A DNA stretch of 64,000 bases from JAICMB01 sp035295125 (lineage in GTDB: Bacteria; Acidobacteriota; Terriglobia; Bryobacterales; Bryobacteraceae), in the NCBI GenBank assembly GCA_035295125.1, contig DATGJP010000078.1, positions 62,001 to 126,000 of the forward strand, in the 5' to 3' direction. A program made the translations under genes and the position numbers. Each line of letters opens with the position of its first letter. Positions within the stretch are counted from its first letter, which is position 1. This document shows, in pieces, positions 43,114 to 50,490 of the stretch. The notes under the pieces are model-generated. The model was not told the DNA's origin and made no database searches. It saw nothing but the letters and a program-made list of their open reading frames with translations.

Positions 43114-43962
43114 CTAGTCGATAACCACCTGTCCCGAGTCGGTGTGAATCTTCACCAGCGCCCCGCCGCCACGAACGGAGCCTTCCACTTTCTTATTTGA
43201 AATCGATCCGTGAACGGTGATATCGGACACGCTCACGCCGCCGCTGCCGCTGCTCGCGCGGATGTCATAGCCGCCGTTGCGCGCCAGCTTCAGACTGGCT
43301 CCGCCGGAATCCGCCTCGGCATGCACGGATGCCGCGACCGTCTGCGACATCCGAATCCCGCCCGAATCGGTTTGCGCGTCGATGCTTCCGGCGATGTCGA
43401 ACGCCTCGATGCCACCGGAATCCGCTCGCGCCCACACTTGCCCACTGACATGGCGTATATGGACGCCGCCCGAGTCGGCTTGCGCTCTGACCTCGGATTC
43501 GATGTCGCGTACCTCGATTCCGCCCGAATCCGTCTTGCAATCCACCGGTCCGCGAACGCCTTCGACGTGGACTCCACCGGAATCGGCCTTGGCGCGTACC
43601 GAGGTCTGAACAGGCACTTCAATTTCAAATCGCAGGGACACTCCTCGCAGCAGGGACCGATCCGACACGTACCCCGCCCGTATCGTGTTTCCGGACTGCT
43701 CCACGGGCGGATTGCTCTCGAGCGCGCGTATGTGGTCTTCGGCGTTGCCCCCGAAGAACCAGTTTTGTGCTTTCATGATTCCACGTACCCGGACCACGCC
43801 CGGCGATCCGGCGATCACCTTGATACCTCCGGCATCCGTAACCACATCGAGGTTCACGGCTCCCGAGACATTCAGAGTCCTCTCAAACGTCCGTTCGTTT
43901 ACGGCGCCCAACACGATCGATGCAGGCATCCATATGGCTAAGGCCAGGAGAAAAAACTTCAT
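43114..43962 (-). CDS. Exported DUF4097-type beta-helical repeat protein
   Basis: A 282-residue protein with a signal peptide (MKFFLLALAIWMPASIVLGA). A head-domain strand pattern (VNLDVVTDAGGIKVIAG) is followed by a run of 18-residue repeats marked by DSGGI/V at residues 127, 145, 163, 181 and 199, with looser copies at 218 and 239. Each repeat would be one rung of a beta-solenoid, like the putative adhesin DUF4097. An AGAGGA site precedes ATG 43962. It lies 50 bp after the beta-lactamase stop and is likely transcribed with it. The function of the family is unknown. Confidence 0.82.
   Translation of the reverse strand: MKFFLLALAIWMPASIVLGAVNERTFERTLNVSGAVNLDVVTDAGGIKVIAGSPGVVRVRGIMKAQNWFFGGNAEDHIRALESNPPVEQSGNTIRAGYVSDRSLLRGVSLRFEIEVPVQTSVRAKADSGGVHVEGVRGPVDCKTDSGGIEVRDIESEVRAQADSGGVHIRHVSGQVWARADSGGIEAFDIAGSIDAQTDSGGIRMSQTVAASVHAEADSGGASLKLARNGGYDIRASSGSGGVSVSDITVHGSISNKKVEGSVRGGGALVKIHTDSGQVVID
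43257..43590. repeat. 54-bp coding repeats encoding 18-residue DSGG rungs
   Basis: Five units with an exact 54-bp period, plus looser ones at the 3' end, each encoding xADSGGVxx or xTDSGGIxx. The constant block lies in the antisense of GAxTCxGCxTxxxC-like sequence. The period is exact where the motif is exact, which fits a structural rung rather than chance. Confidence 0.8.
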
Positions 43963-44012
43963 GGGCTATCCTCTTTCCCACACTACGATGTTCGAGGTCT
44001 CGCGGTTCCCTT

Positions 44013-44876
44013 TTAATGCCCTTTGGACTGGGTCCAGTTGTCCCACGCTGCTTTTGCAATCCGGGCGATCACGTCCTCCCGAGTGGCTTCATCGGCCGTC
44101 GAGTCCGAAACGAATACAGCGATTGCCATATGACGGCCATCCGGCAGGGTCACAATGCCAACATCGTTTGTGGCGCGCGTCAATCCATGCGCGCTACCGG
44201 AGGTTCCCGTTTTGTGCGCGACCACGGTTCCGGGGGGCAGCAGACCCTTAATGCGATGTTGGCCGGTATCGGTTTCAGTCATCCACCGCATCAGCAGGCC
44301 GCGGCTGCCCGCCGACAACCCGTGGCCCTCCTCGAAAGTCTTAAGCAGTTTCACCATTCCATTGGGGGTGGCCCAGTTGCGATATTGCACAAGTTCACCA
44401 CGCGACATTTCCATCTCAGTTGTCGCGATGGCGATCTCGTCGACCCCCAACCCGCGGACGTAGCGCTCGATCGGCGCCGGACCACCGGCGAGGTGCATCA
44501 GCACGTCCGAGGCCGTGCCATCGCTTTCCGCTACCGCGTAGCGTAGAATCTCGCGCAACGGCATCTCGACCCCATCCGGATGCGCATCGCGAATCGGGCT
44601 ATGCAGAGCCGGCGGCACAAGTAGTGTTTTTTCAATCCGGATCGCTTGGTCGAGCTTCAGAGTGCCCGCGTCCACCTGATGCAACACCGCCATGGCGATC
44701 GGGAACTTGTAGACGCTCTGCATCGGGAAGTGCTGATCGCCTCGCATTGCGACGGACTCGCCGGTTTCGAGCACTATGGCAGCGGCGCCTACCTTACCTT
44801 TTGCCGCAGTCGCGATCTGTTCGAAACCGGCATGTGTAACCAGACAGACACCCAGCGACGCCATAGCTGCAATCAT
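44013..44876 (-). CDS. Class A beta-lactamase, subclass A2-like, with SDG motif
   Basis: A 287-residue serine beta-lactamase. The active-site motifs are S54-V-Y-K57, S118-D-G120 in place of the usual SDN, the omega-loop Glu154 in TTEMEM and K222-T-G224. The TTExEM omega loop and NWATP that follow resemble PER/CfxA-like subclass A2 enzymes. SDG instead of SDN is known from Mycobacterium BlaC. The N-terminus is hydrophobic but short for a signal peptide (MIAAMASLGVCLVTHA). It is divergent, 26 bp away, from a peptidoglycan-binding protein and upstream of a DUF4097 gene. Substrate range cannot be judged from sequence. Confidence 0.88.
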   Translation of the reverse strand: MIAAMASLGVCLVTHAGFEQIATAAKGKVGAAAIVLETGESVAMRGDQHFPMQSVYKFPIAMAVLHQVDAGTLKLDQAIRIEKTLLVPPALHSPIRDAHPDGVEMPLREILRYAVAESDGTASDVLMHLAGGPAPIERYVRGLGVDEIAIATTEMEMSRGELVQYRNWATPNGMVKLLKTFEEGHGLSAGSRGLLMRWMTETDTGQHRIKGLLPPGTVVAHKTGTSGSAHGLTRATNDVGIVTLPDGRHMAIAVFVSDSTADEATREDVIARIAKAAWDNWTQSKGH

Positions 44877-44881
44877 TGCTC

Positions 44882-44895
44882 CCAGTGTAAACTGG
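44882..44895. promoter_or_regulatory. Inverted repeat CCAGT-GTAA-ACTGG in the 26-bp divergent gap
   Basis: A perfect 5-bp inverted repeat with a 4-bp spacer between the start codons of the beta-lactamase and the peptidoglycan-binding protein. Its position suits an operator acting on both genes, or a hairpin at the 5' end of either transcript. No regulator gene is adjacent. Such a short repeat can also arise by chance. Confidence 0.35.
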
Positions 44896-44902
44896 TTATT
44901 TA

Positions 44903-45349
44903 GTGCGAGTATTTCTTATAGCCTCATTAGCGCTGTTTGCGCTGGGAGCGGCTTCGTTTGCCGCGACTTCGAAGAAGAAACCTGCACACACCGCTGTGCG
45001 GCACACAACGGCTCACGCAGCCGTGCCCACCAAATCCAAGAGCCGCCGTTCCGTTGCGCCAACTCATACATACCGCAGTTATCAATCAGCCCCGACACCC
45101 GAACGGTACGCACAAATTCAACAAGCCTTGCACGACAAAGGCTTCTATAACGGCCAGGTGAATGGTGCCTGGGGTTCGGATTCTATTGATGCATTACGCC
45201 GATTTCAGTCGGCTCAAAACCTTGAGCCCGACGGAAAAATCGGATCGCTGTCCCTCATCGCTTTGGGTCTCGGCCCGAAACGCTTAACAGCACAGGCAAA
45301 GCCGGACCAGGCCAAGCCTGCCGATACGCAATCAAAACAAGACCAATGA
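44903..45349 (+). CDS. Exported peptidoglycan-binding domain protein
   Basis: A 148-residue protein. GTG 44903 begins a signal peptide (MRVFLIASLALFALGAASFA). A Lys/Thr/His-rich basic stretch leads into one PG_binding_1 domain (IQQALHDKGFYNGQVNGAWGSDSIDALRRFQSAQNL, about 75-115), a three-helix module that binds the cell wall. The tail is rich in Lys, Gln and Asp with no catalytic domain, so it is not itself a hydrolase. It overlaps alanine dehydrogenase by 4 bp and faces a beta-lactamase gene across 26 bp, which suggests a shared link to cell-wall turnover. Confidence 0.82.
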   Translation: MRVFLIASLALFALGAASFAATSKKKPAHTAVRHTTAHAAVPTKSKSRRSVAPTHTYRSYQSAPTPERYAQIQQALHDKGFYNGQVNGAWGSDSIDALRRFQSAQNLEPDGKIGSLSLIALGLGPKRLTAQAKPDQAKPADTQSKQDQ

Positions 45350-46455
45350 TAATAGGCGTTCCTAAAGAGATCAAGGACCACGAGACTCGCGTGGGCCTTG
45401 TGCCGTGGGGTGTCACGGCTCTGAAAGAAGCCGGCCATCACGTACTGGTTCAGGCCGGTGCCGGTGTTGGAAGTTCGATCCCGGACCGCGAATATGCGGA
45501 AGCCGGCGCGGAGATCCTTCCCGATCCCGCGCAGGTGTGGGGTCGTGCCGACCTCGTGATTAAGGTTAAGGAGCCACAATCGGCGGAGTACCCTTATTTC
45601 CGTCCAGGCCTCATTCTTTTTACTTATCTGCATCTCGCTCCGCTGCCGGAGTTGACGGCCAAGCTCGTCGACACGGGCGTGAATTCCGTGGCTTACGAGA
45701 CCATTCGCGAAGAAGACGGCTCACTCCCGCTTTTGACTCCGATGAGCGAAGTGGCGGGCAGAATGGCAGTCCAGATTGGCGCGCAGTACCTCGAAGCGCC
45801 AAACGGCGGCCGCGGCGTGCTGCTGGGTGGCGTGCCCGGCGTTGCACCCGCCAACGTTGTGATCATCGGCGGCGGCGTAGTGGGCCATAATTCGGCGAAA
45901 ATGGCCGTTGGCCTGGGCGCTCACGTCACCATCATCGACCAGAGCCTTAACCGCTTGCGGCAGCTCGACGACATTTACGGTTCGCAGATCGTTACGCTGG
46001 CCTCGAACACGTGGACAATCCGCGAAAGCCTCCGCCAGGCCGATCTTGTGGTGGGCGCGGTGTTGATTCCTGGCGCTTCCGCGCCGAAACTGGTTCGCCG
46101 CGACATGCTGCCTGTGATGAAGAAAGGCGCCGTCATGGTGGACGTTTCCATCGACCAGGGCGGCTGCTTCGACACTTCTCATCCGACGACGCACACCAAC
46201 CCGATCTATTTCGTCGACGGCGTGCTGCACTATTGCGTGTCGAATATGCCTGCTGCGGTTCCTCATACCTCGACTTTTGGCCTCACGAACGCAACGATCC
46301 CCTACCTGATGAAGATCGTCAGCCAGGGATTGGACGCGGCTTGTTCCAACGAGGCGATTCGTGAAGGCGTCAACACCTATCGCGGCCACATCACCTACCC
46401 GGCAGTCGCCGAGTCGCAGGGCCGCAATTGGAAGGCGCTTAGCGCTGTAATGTAG
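45346..46455 (+). CDS. ald: Alanine dehydrogenase
   Basis: A 369-residue enzyme that interconverts L-alanine and pyruvate with NAD+/NADH. It has the Ald/PNT N-terminal signature IGVPKEIKDHETRVGL, catalytic Lys in VKVKEP (here IKVKEP), His in LFTYLHLA and the NAD motif VVIIGGGVVGHNSAKMAVGLGA. The start ATG overlaps the preceding gene by 4 bp (ATGA). Full length. Alanine released from cell-wall peptides could be its source, given the peptidoglycan-binding neighbour; that link is an inference. Confidence 0.95.
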   Translation: MIIGVPKEIKDHETRVGLVPWGVTALKEAGHHVLVQAGAGVGSSIPDREYAEAGAEILPDPAQVWGRADLVIKVKEPQSAEYPYFRPGLILFTYLHLAPLPELTAKLVDTGVNSVAYETIREEDGSLPLLTPMSEVAGRMAVQIGAQYLEAPNGGRGVLLGGVPGVAPANVVIIGGGVVGHNSAKMAVGLGAHVTIIDQSLNRLRQLDDIYGSQIVTLASNTWTIRESLRQADLVVGAVLIPGASAPKLVRRDMLPVMKKGAVMVDVSIDQGGCFDTSHPTTHTNPIYFVDGVLHYCVSNMPAAVPHTSTFGLTNATIPYLMKIVSQGLDAACSNEAIREGVNTYRGHITYPAVAESQGRNWKALSAVM

Positions 46456-46993
46456 CCGGCAGCGTCCTCTCGACGCGCTCGTTCCGAAGAATCAAGCCTG
46501 TTTCCACCTCCTTGATGGTGAGCATCAAGCGGGCGTTGAATGCCGTTGTCTTCACGGGCGCCGTGATGTCGCGCTCCTCGTAGCGCGCGAGGACGAATCC
46601 CGACGGATGAATGATGGAGACGGGCTTATCCCATTTCCCGTCGGTCTGCGTTTGCATTGTCAGGTCCGGGACGATCGGGGTAGTCGCGCGGTCGTCGAGA
46701 TTCTTGACTTTGAGCGTAACCAGGATGATGTCGCCCGGCTTGCGCTTGAACTCGATGGATGACGTCACGTGCGATGGCTTGTGGCAGGCCGATAGCACGA
46801 TCAGCGCGAGGATCAGAATGGACAGGCTGAAGCCTGTCCCACCAGGTCGTCTCTGCTGAACCGTTAAGGCTGTGGAAGGGTGAAGCAGGCATTCGGCCTG
46901 CCTTTGGATCTGACTAAGAACGCGCCGGCGAAACCGCCTGCGCCACCCTTGCCTGTGGACTTGAGTATGCTCGCCTGCCGATCGCGTCTTCAT
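46439..46993 (-). CDS. Small lipoprotein; the reading frame runs through intergenic hairpin repeats
   Basis: The conserved part is a lipoprotein: ILILALIVLSAC gives an LSAC lipobox, then an immunoglobulin-like beta-domain of about 105 residues (GDIILVTLKVKNLDDR, WDKPVSIIHPSGFVLARYEE). In frame, the only ATG upstream is 46993, which overlaps the MFS stop as ATGA. Between it and the signal helix lie about 55 codons that translate hairpin repeats, including the stem at 46820-46839. The signal is therefore either internal or translated from a non-standard start such as the ATT at 46819. Its 3' end overlaps ald by 17 bp. Start uncertain. Confidence 0.6.
   Translation of the reverse strand: MKTRSAGEHTQVHRQGWRRRFRRRVLSQIQRQAECLLHPSTALTVQQRRPGGTGFSLSILILALIVLSACHKPSHVTSSIEFKRKPGDIILVTLKVKNLDDRATTPIVPDLTMQTQTDGKWDKPVSIIHPSGFVLARYEERDITAPVKTTAFNARLMLTIKEVETGLILRNERVERTLPATLQR
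46820..46941. repeat. Cluster of three dispersed hairpins inside the lipoprotein reading frame
   Basis: Hairpins: GGACAGGC-TGAA-GCCTGTCC (46820-46839), GCAGGC-ATTCG-GCCTGC (46885-46901) and GGCG-AAAC-CGCC (46927-46938). An inverted copy of the GCTTCACCCTTCCACAGCC block lies at 46868-46886; the direct copy is at 59184-59202. It is the longest array of this family in the window. Confidence 0.8.
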
Positions 46994-48159
46994 GAATGTC
47001 TCCGGCTCATCAGCAGCAACGGAATCGCGACTGTCTGTGAAATCACAGCGAAAGCTGCGAGCGCCACGAAGGATACATTGTACAGCGCACCCAGGGCGGC
47101 ACTTCCGGCAAACCACGCGATTCCGTAAGCCGTGTTGAAAATTCCATACGCGGCGCCGCGTCTCTCCACCGGCACAAGGTCGCCAATGGCAGCTCGGAGC
47201 AGCGACTGCTGTCCGCCCGTTCCGGCGCCCCAAAGAAGGATACCTCCGATCGCCATCGGCAAGCCGCCGAGAAACACCAGCGGGCTCGAGGCCGCCGACA
47301 GCACCACTCCCGCAATCAGCGCCGCCACCCCGATCTTGTCGAAGAGCCGCCCGAATATGAGCGCCGTCAGTGCTTCCGCACCCATGGCGAAGGCGTAAAT
47401 CACCGGAATCGCCGCTTGCGATGCCAGCTTCTGTTTCTGGAAATGGAATGCCATCAGGGGAAAGTCGACGAAGCCCGCGGCGAGCAGCGCACCCGCCAGC
47501 ACATACATCCAGAATTGCCTCGGAAGACCTTTGGTCGAGATTCGCTGCCCCGACGGCTGCTCGAATTTCGAAGGATGGGGATAGAAGCGGTGTGCCGCCA
47601 GCACGGTGACGATCGCAAGGCCCGCGGGAATTGCAAGAACGGTGAATGCTCGTCCATAGGCGTTCGTTTCGGCGAGTACCGCGGCCACCAGCAGCGGCCC
47701 GATGAACGCGCCCGTCTGGTCCATCGCCTCGTGCAACCCAAAGCCCCACCCGCGCCCGACTGCCTTGGACGCCTGCGAAAGCATGACGTCTCGCGCCGGC
47801 GTACGAATCGCCTTACCTGCCCGCTCCAGCACCACCAGCGCTGCCGCAACCGGCCACACCTTGGCCAGAGCCAGCAGCGGTACTGCGACCATGTTCGTGA
47901 CGTACCCGCTGATCGTCAGCGCCCAGTAGGATCGAGTGCGATCCGCCGCATAACCCGAGAAGAGCCGCAGCGTGTACCCGGCCAGTTCCCCGAATCCTGA
48001 CACCAGCCCGACGACAAGCGCGCCGGCTCCCAGTGTGCCGAGAAATGGGCCAAGAATGCTGCGGGCGCCCTCATACGTCACGTCAGCGAAGAGGCTGATT
48101 AAGCCCAGCGCAACAATGAATCGGATGGCCGGTTTACGATCGATCGTGGAGTCCGCCAT
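46990..48159 (-). CDS. MFS transporter
   Basis: A 389-residue major facilitator protein with about eleven to twelve membrane helices. The start at ATG 48159 follows a frame opening inside the MBL gene. MFS cytoplasmic-loop motifs can be seen (GYAADRTRSYWALTISG after helix 2, RAGKAIRTPARDVMLSQ and GRLFDKIGVAAL after helix 8). No substrate-specific motif is recognised; drug, sugar or organic-anion export are all possible. It overlaps the upstream MBL-fold gene by 26 bp and touches the downstream lipoprotein frame by 4 bp, so it is in the lipA-led operon. Confidence 0.88.
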   Translation of the reverse strand: MADSTIDRKPAIRFIVALGLISLFADVTYEGARSILGPFLGTLGAGALVVGLVSGFGELAGYTLRLFSGYAADRTRSYWALTISGYVTNMVAVPLLALAKVWPVAAALVVLERAGKAIRTPARDVMLSQASKAVGRGWGFGLHEAMDQTGAFIGPLLVAAVLAETNAYGRAFTVLAIPAGLAIVTVLAAHRFYPHPSKFEQPSGQRISTKGLPRQFWMYVLAGALLAAGFVDFPLMAFHFQKQKLASQAAIPVIYAFAMGAEALTALIFGRLFDKIGVAALIAGVVLSAASSPLVFLGGLPMAIGGILLWGAGTGGQQSLLRAAIGDLVPVERRGAAYGIFNTAYGIAWFAGSAALGALYNVSFVALAAFAVISQTVAIPLLLMSRRHS

Positions 48160-49129
48160 TGGTGCGCTCCCATCGAATGGCGCCTTCCAATTCGCGGGCG
48201 CCGACGCGGCCCCGGCGGTGCATATACTCCAGGTGCGCCATGACCTCGAGCACCGCAAAGTGATGATGCACGGGGGTAAGCTTCTTGCGCCAGAGTTTCG
48301 GAACCAGCTCGTGCGCGGTAGTTTCCTTGCCTTCAATCGAAGCGATGATCTGGTCGCACCGCTCGCGGTGATGGTCCTTGGTCACCCGCACCCACTCGCG
48401 ATGGCCGGCGAATGGCTTGCCATGCGACGGCAGGATTAACTCGACATCCAGGTCCGCCACCTGGTCGAGAGACTTCAGATAGTCGGCCAATGCGTCCTGG
48501 TCGGGATGCCACGAGATATTGGGAGTGATATTGTCGAGCACATGATCGCCCGAGAACAGCAGCTTGTGCTCGGGAGCATAGAGGCACACGTGGCCGCTGG
48601 CGTGCCCTGGGGTCCATTCCACGAGTAGTGGCCCGATCTTCGATTCGATAGCTTCCCCGCCGCGCAATAGCTGATCAGGCTCAATGGAGTGCAGCGAATT
48701 GCGAATGAACGCGAAATCGTGATCCATGCGCGTTTGCATCTCGGACGGAACACCCGCCCGGTTGTACGCGGAGTGGAGCCACGGAAGACGTTTCTCGGCT
48801 GTCACCATCGAGTTGAGATGCTCGGCCTCCAGCCAGTGCATCAGGACTTTGGCGCCGCTGAGGGTCCGAACTTTGCCGCACAACCCCACGTGGTCGGGGT
48901 GCATGTGAGTGAGCAGGATCTTGCGGATGTCGGTCCAGGAGGCGCCGATCGATTCGAGCGACTGGCCGAGAATGTCCTCCGTGCGCTGCGTATCCATGCC
49001 GCAATCGATCAGCAGGTAGCCACCCTCGATCGCCACAAGGTAGACGTTGATCGCCTCCAACTCAAAGGGGAGGGGAAGCACGATGAGATGAACACCGGGA
49101 ATGATTTCGCGCATCGGATTTGGGCTCAA
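48134..49129 (-). CDS. MBL-fold metallohydrolase
   Basis: About 331 residues. The zinc motif is THMHPDH (H75, H77, D79, H80), followed by the later His in TPGHASGHVCLY and SGDHVL, all in the usual order. A C-terminal helical extension with HHHFAVLEVMAHL resembles the MBL/hydroxyacylglutathione-hydrolase-like group used for thioesters or phosphodiesters. TTG 49129 overlaps the lipA stop by 4 bp (TTGA); ATG 49114 would remove five residues. It follows lipA and precedes an MFS transporter. The physiological substrate is unknown. Confidence 0.85.
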   Translation of the reverse strand: MSPNPMREIIPGVHLIVLPLPFELEAINVYLVAIEGGYLLIDCGMDTQRTEDILGQSLESIGASWTDIRKILLTHMHPDHVGLCGKVRTLSGAKVLMHWLEAEHLNSMVTAEKRLPWLHSAYNRAGVPSEMQTRMDHDFAFIRNSLHSIEPDQLLRGGEAIESKIGPLLVEWTPGHASGHVCLYAPEHKLLFSGDHVLDNITPNISWHPDQDALADYLKSLDQVADLDVELILPSHGKPFAGHREWVRVTKDHHRERCDQIIASIEGKETTAHELVPKLWRKKLTPVHHHFAVLEVMAHLEYMHRRGRVGARELEGAIRWERTNGGLHDRS

Positions 49130-49998
49130 ACCGCGTCGCTCGCGTGATACGAACTGCGAACCAGGGGACCGGACTCTACATGCGCAAAACCGATCTCGTA
49201 GCCGATGCGCTTGTACTCATCGAATTCCTCTTGAGGAACGTATCGCATGATAGGCAGATGCTTCTGGGAGGGCCGAAGATACTGGCCAATGGTGAGAATA
49301 TCAACGCTGTGAGCCCGGAGATCGCGGATCACACCAACCACCTCATCCCTGGTTTCGCCCAAGCCGACCATCAAGCCCGATTTCGCAGGCACGAACGGAC
49401 GCGCACGCTTGGCGTAGGCCAACATGTCGAGCGATCGTTCGTAGCGCGCTCCCAGCCGCACGTTACGGTATAACCGGGGAACGGTTTCAATATTGTGGTT
49501 CAGGACGTCGGGATGGGCGTTCATGACGATATCCATCGCGGCGTGCGAGCCCTGGAAATCGGGGACAAGAACCTCGACCTTGCAATTCGGAATGCGTTCG
49601 CGAATGGCTTCGATTGTGAGGGCAAATAGCTCGGCGCCTCCGTCTTTGCGGTCGTCGCGATTGACACTGGTGATGACGGCATACTTCAAGCCGAGGACGG
49701 CGCAAGCTTCGGCAACACGCCTCGGCTCGTCGTAGTCTACCTCCAGCGGCGCTCCCTTCTGCACGGCGCAAAATCCGCACCGCCTGGTGCAGACATTCCC
49801 GAGGATCATGAACGTAGCGGTACGACGATTCCAGCACTCACCGACGTTCGGGCAAGCAGCGCTCTCGCAAACCGTGTGCAGTTTCAGGTCGGTTACAAGC
49901 TGCTTCAATTCGCGATAGTTGCCGCCCACCGGAGCAGGCGCGCGCAGCCAGGAAGGACGCTCCAGCTTCGGGGTAATCGAGGTGAGCACTAGTTTCAT
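49126..49998 (-). CDS. lipA: Lipoyl synthase
   Basis: A 290-residue radical-SAM enzyme that inserts two sulphurs into octanoyl-protein to form the lipoyl cofactor. The auxiliary cluster ligands are C44, C49 and C55 (CESAACPNVGEC). The SAM cluster is C70, C74 and C77 (CTRRCGFC), and the C-terminal RSSYHA motif with its conserved Ser is present. Length is typical. It overlaps the MBL gene. No lipB or lipoyl-dependent dehydrogenase is in the window. Confidence 0.96.
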   Translation of the reverse strand: MKLVLTSITPKLERPSWLRAPAPVGGNYRELKQLVTDLKLHTVCESAACPNVGECWNRRTATFMILGNVCTRRCGFCAVQKGAPLEVDYDEPRRVAEACAVLGLKYAVITSVNRDDRKDGGAELFALTIEAIRERIPNCKVEVLVPDFQGSHAAMDIVMNAHPDVLNHNIETVPRLYRNVRLGARYERSLDMLAYAKRARPFVPAKSGLMVGLGETRDEVVGVIRDLRAHSVDILTIGQYLRPSQKHLPIMRYVPQEEFDEYKRIGYEIGFAHVESGPLVRSSYHASDAV

Positions 49999-50024
49999 TT
50001 TACGGCAGGTGGTTAGATTGAGAC

Positions 50025-50447
50025 ATGAACATTCGAGGCCTGTTCGTCGTCTTGATCGCCCTGATCGTTACGCCGGCGCTCGCGGAAAACAAGTTGTGGG
50101 TGGCCGCCGGCGTCGACAAGAGCCTTTATACGGCCTCTGAGACCAGCAGGCTCGAAGTTTCTTTCGTGGTGATAAACGACGGCGACGCTACCGTCGACCC
50201 TGAAGTCGAAGGCTCGCACCTGCTCATCAACGGCAAGGAACCGGAAGACTGGAGCATTGTCATAGCGAACGGAATACGCGCTGCGAATTACAGAGTTTTG
50301 CCGCCGGGAGGAGTTTTGGAGTTCAACTATCAGCTCGGCCCCAGGTATTTCGCAAAGCCAGGGGTCTACACGCTCCGTTGGGAAGTTGGCAAGTTTCGAT
50401 CAGCAGAGATGACCTTTCGAGTACTCCCGGCCCCGTCGGTGAAATAG
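50025..50447 (+). CDS. Exported Ig-like protein of unknown function
   Basis: A 140-residue protein with a signal peptide (MNIRGLFVVLIALIVTPALA). The mature part is an immunoglobulin-like beta-sandwich, with alternating hydrophobic strands such as RLEVSFVVINDGDATVDPEV and PGVYTLRWEVGKF, as in carbohydrate-binding or intracellular-type accessory domains. No catalytic motif is seen. It is divergent from lipA and precedes the M23 peptidase by 43 bp, possibly in one transcript; the two may work at the envelope together, which is an inference. Confidence 0.7.
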   Translation: MNIRGLFVVLIALIVTPALAENKLWVAAGVDKSLYTASETSRLEVSFVVINDGDATVDPEVEGSHLLINGKEPEDWSIVIANGIRAANYRVLPPGGVLEFNYQLGPRYFAKPGVYTLRWEVGKFRSAEMTFRVLPAPSVK

Positions 50448-50490
50448 CGCGCGAAAACTTGATCGCCGCATCGGCTATTATCGGAGGCTA

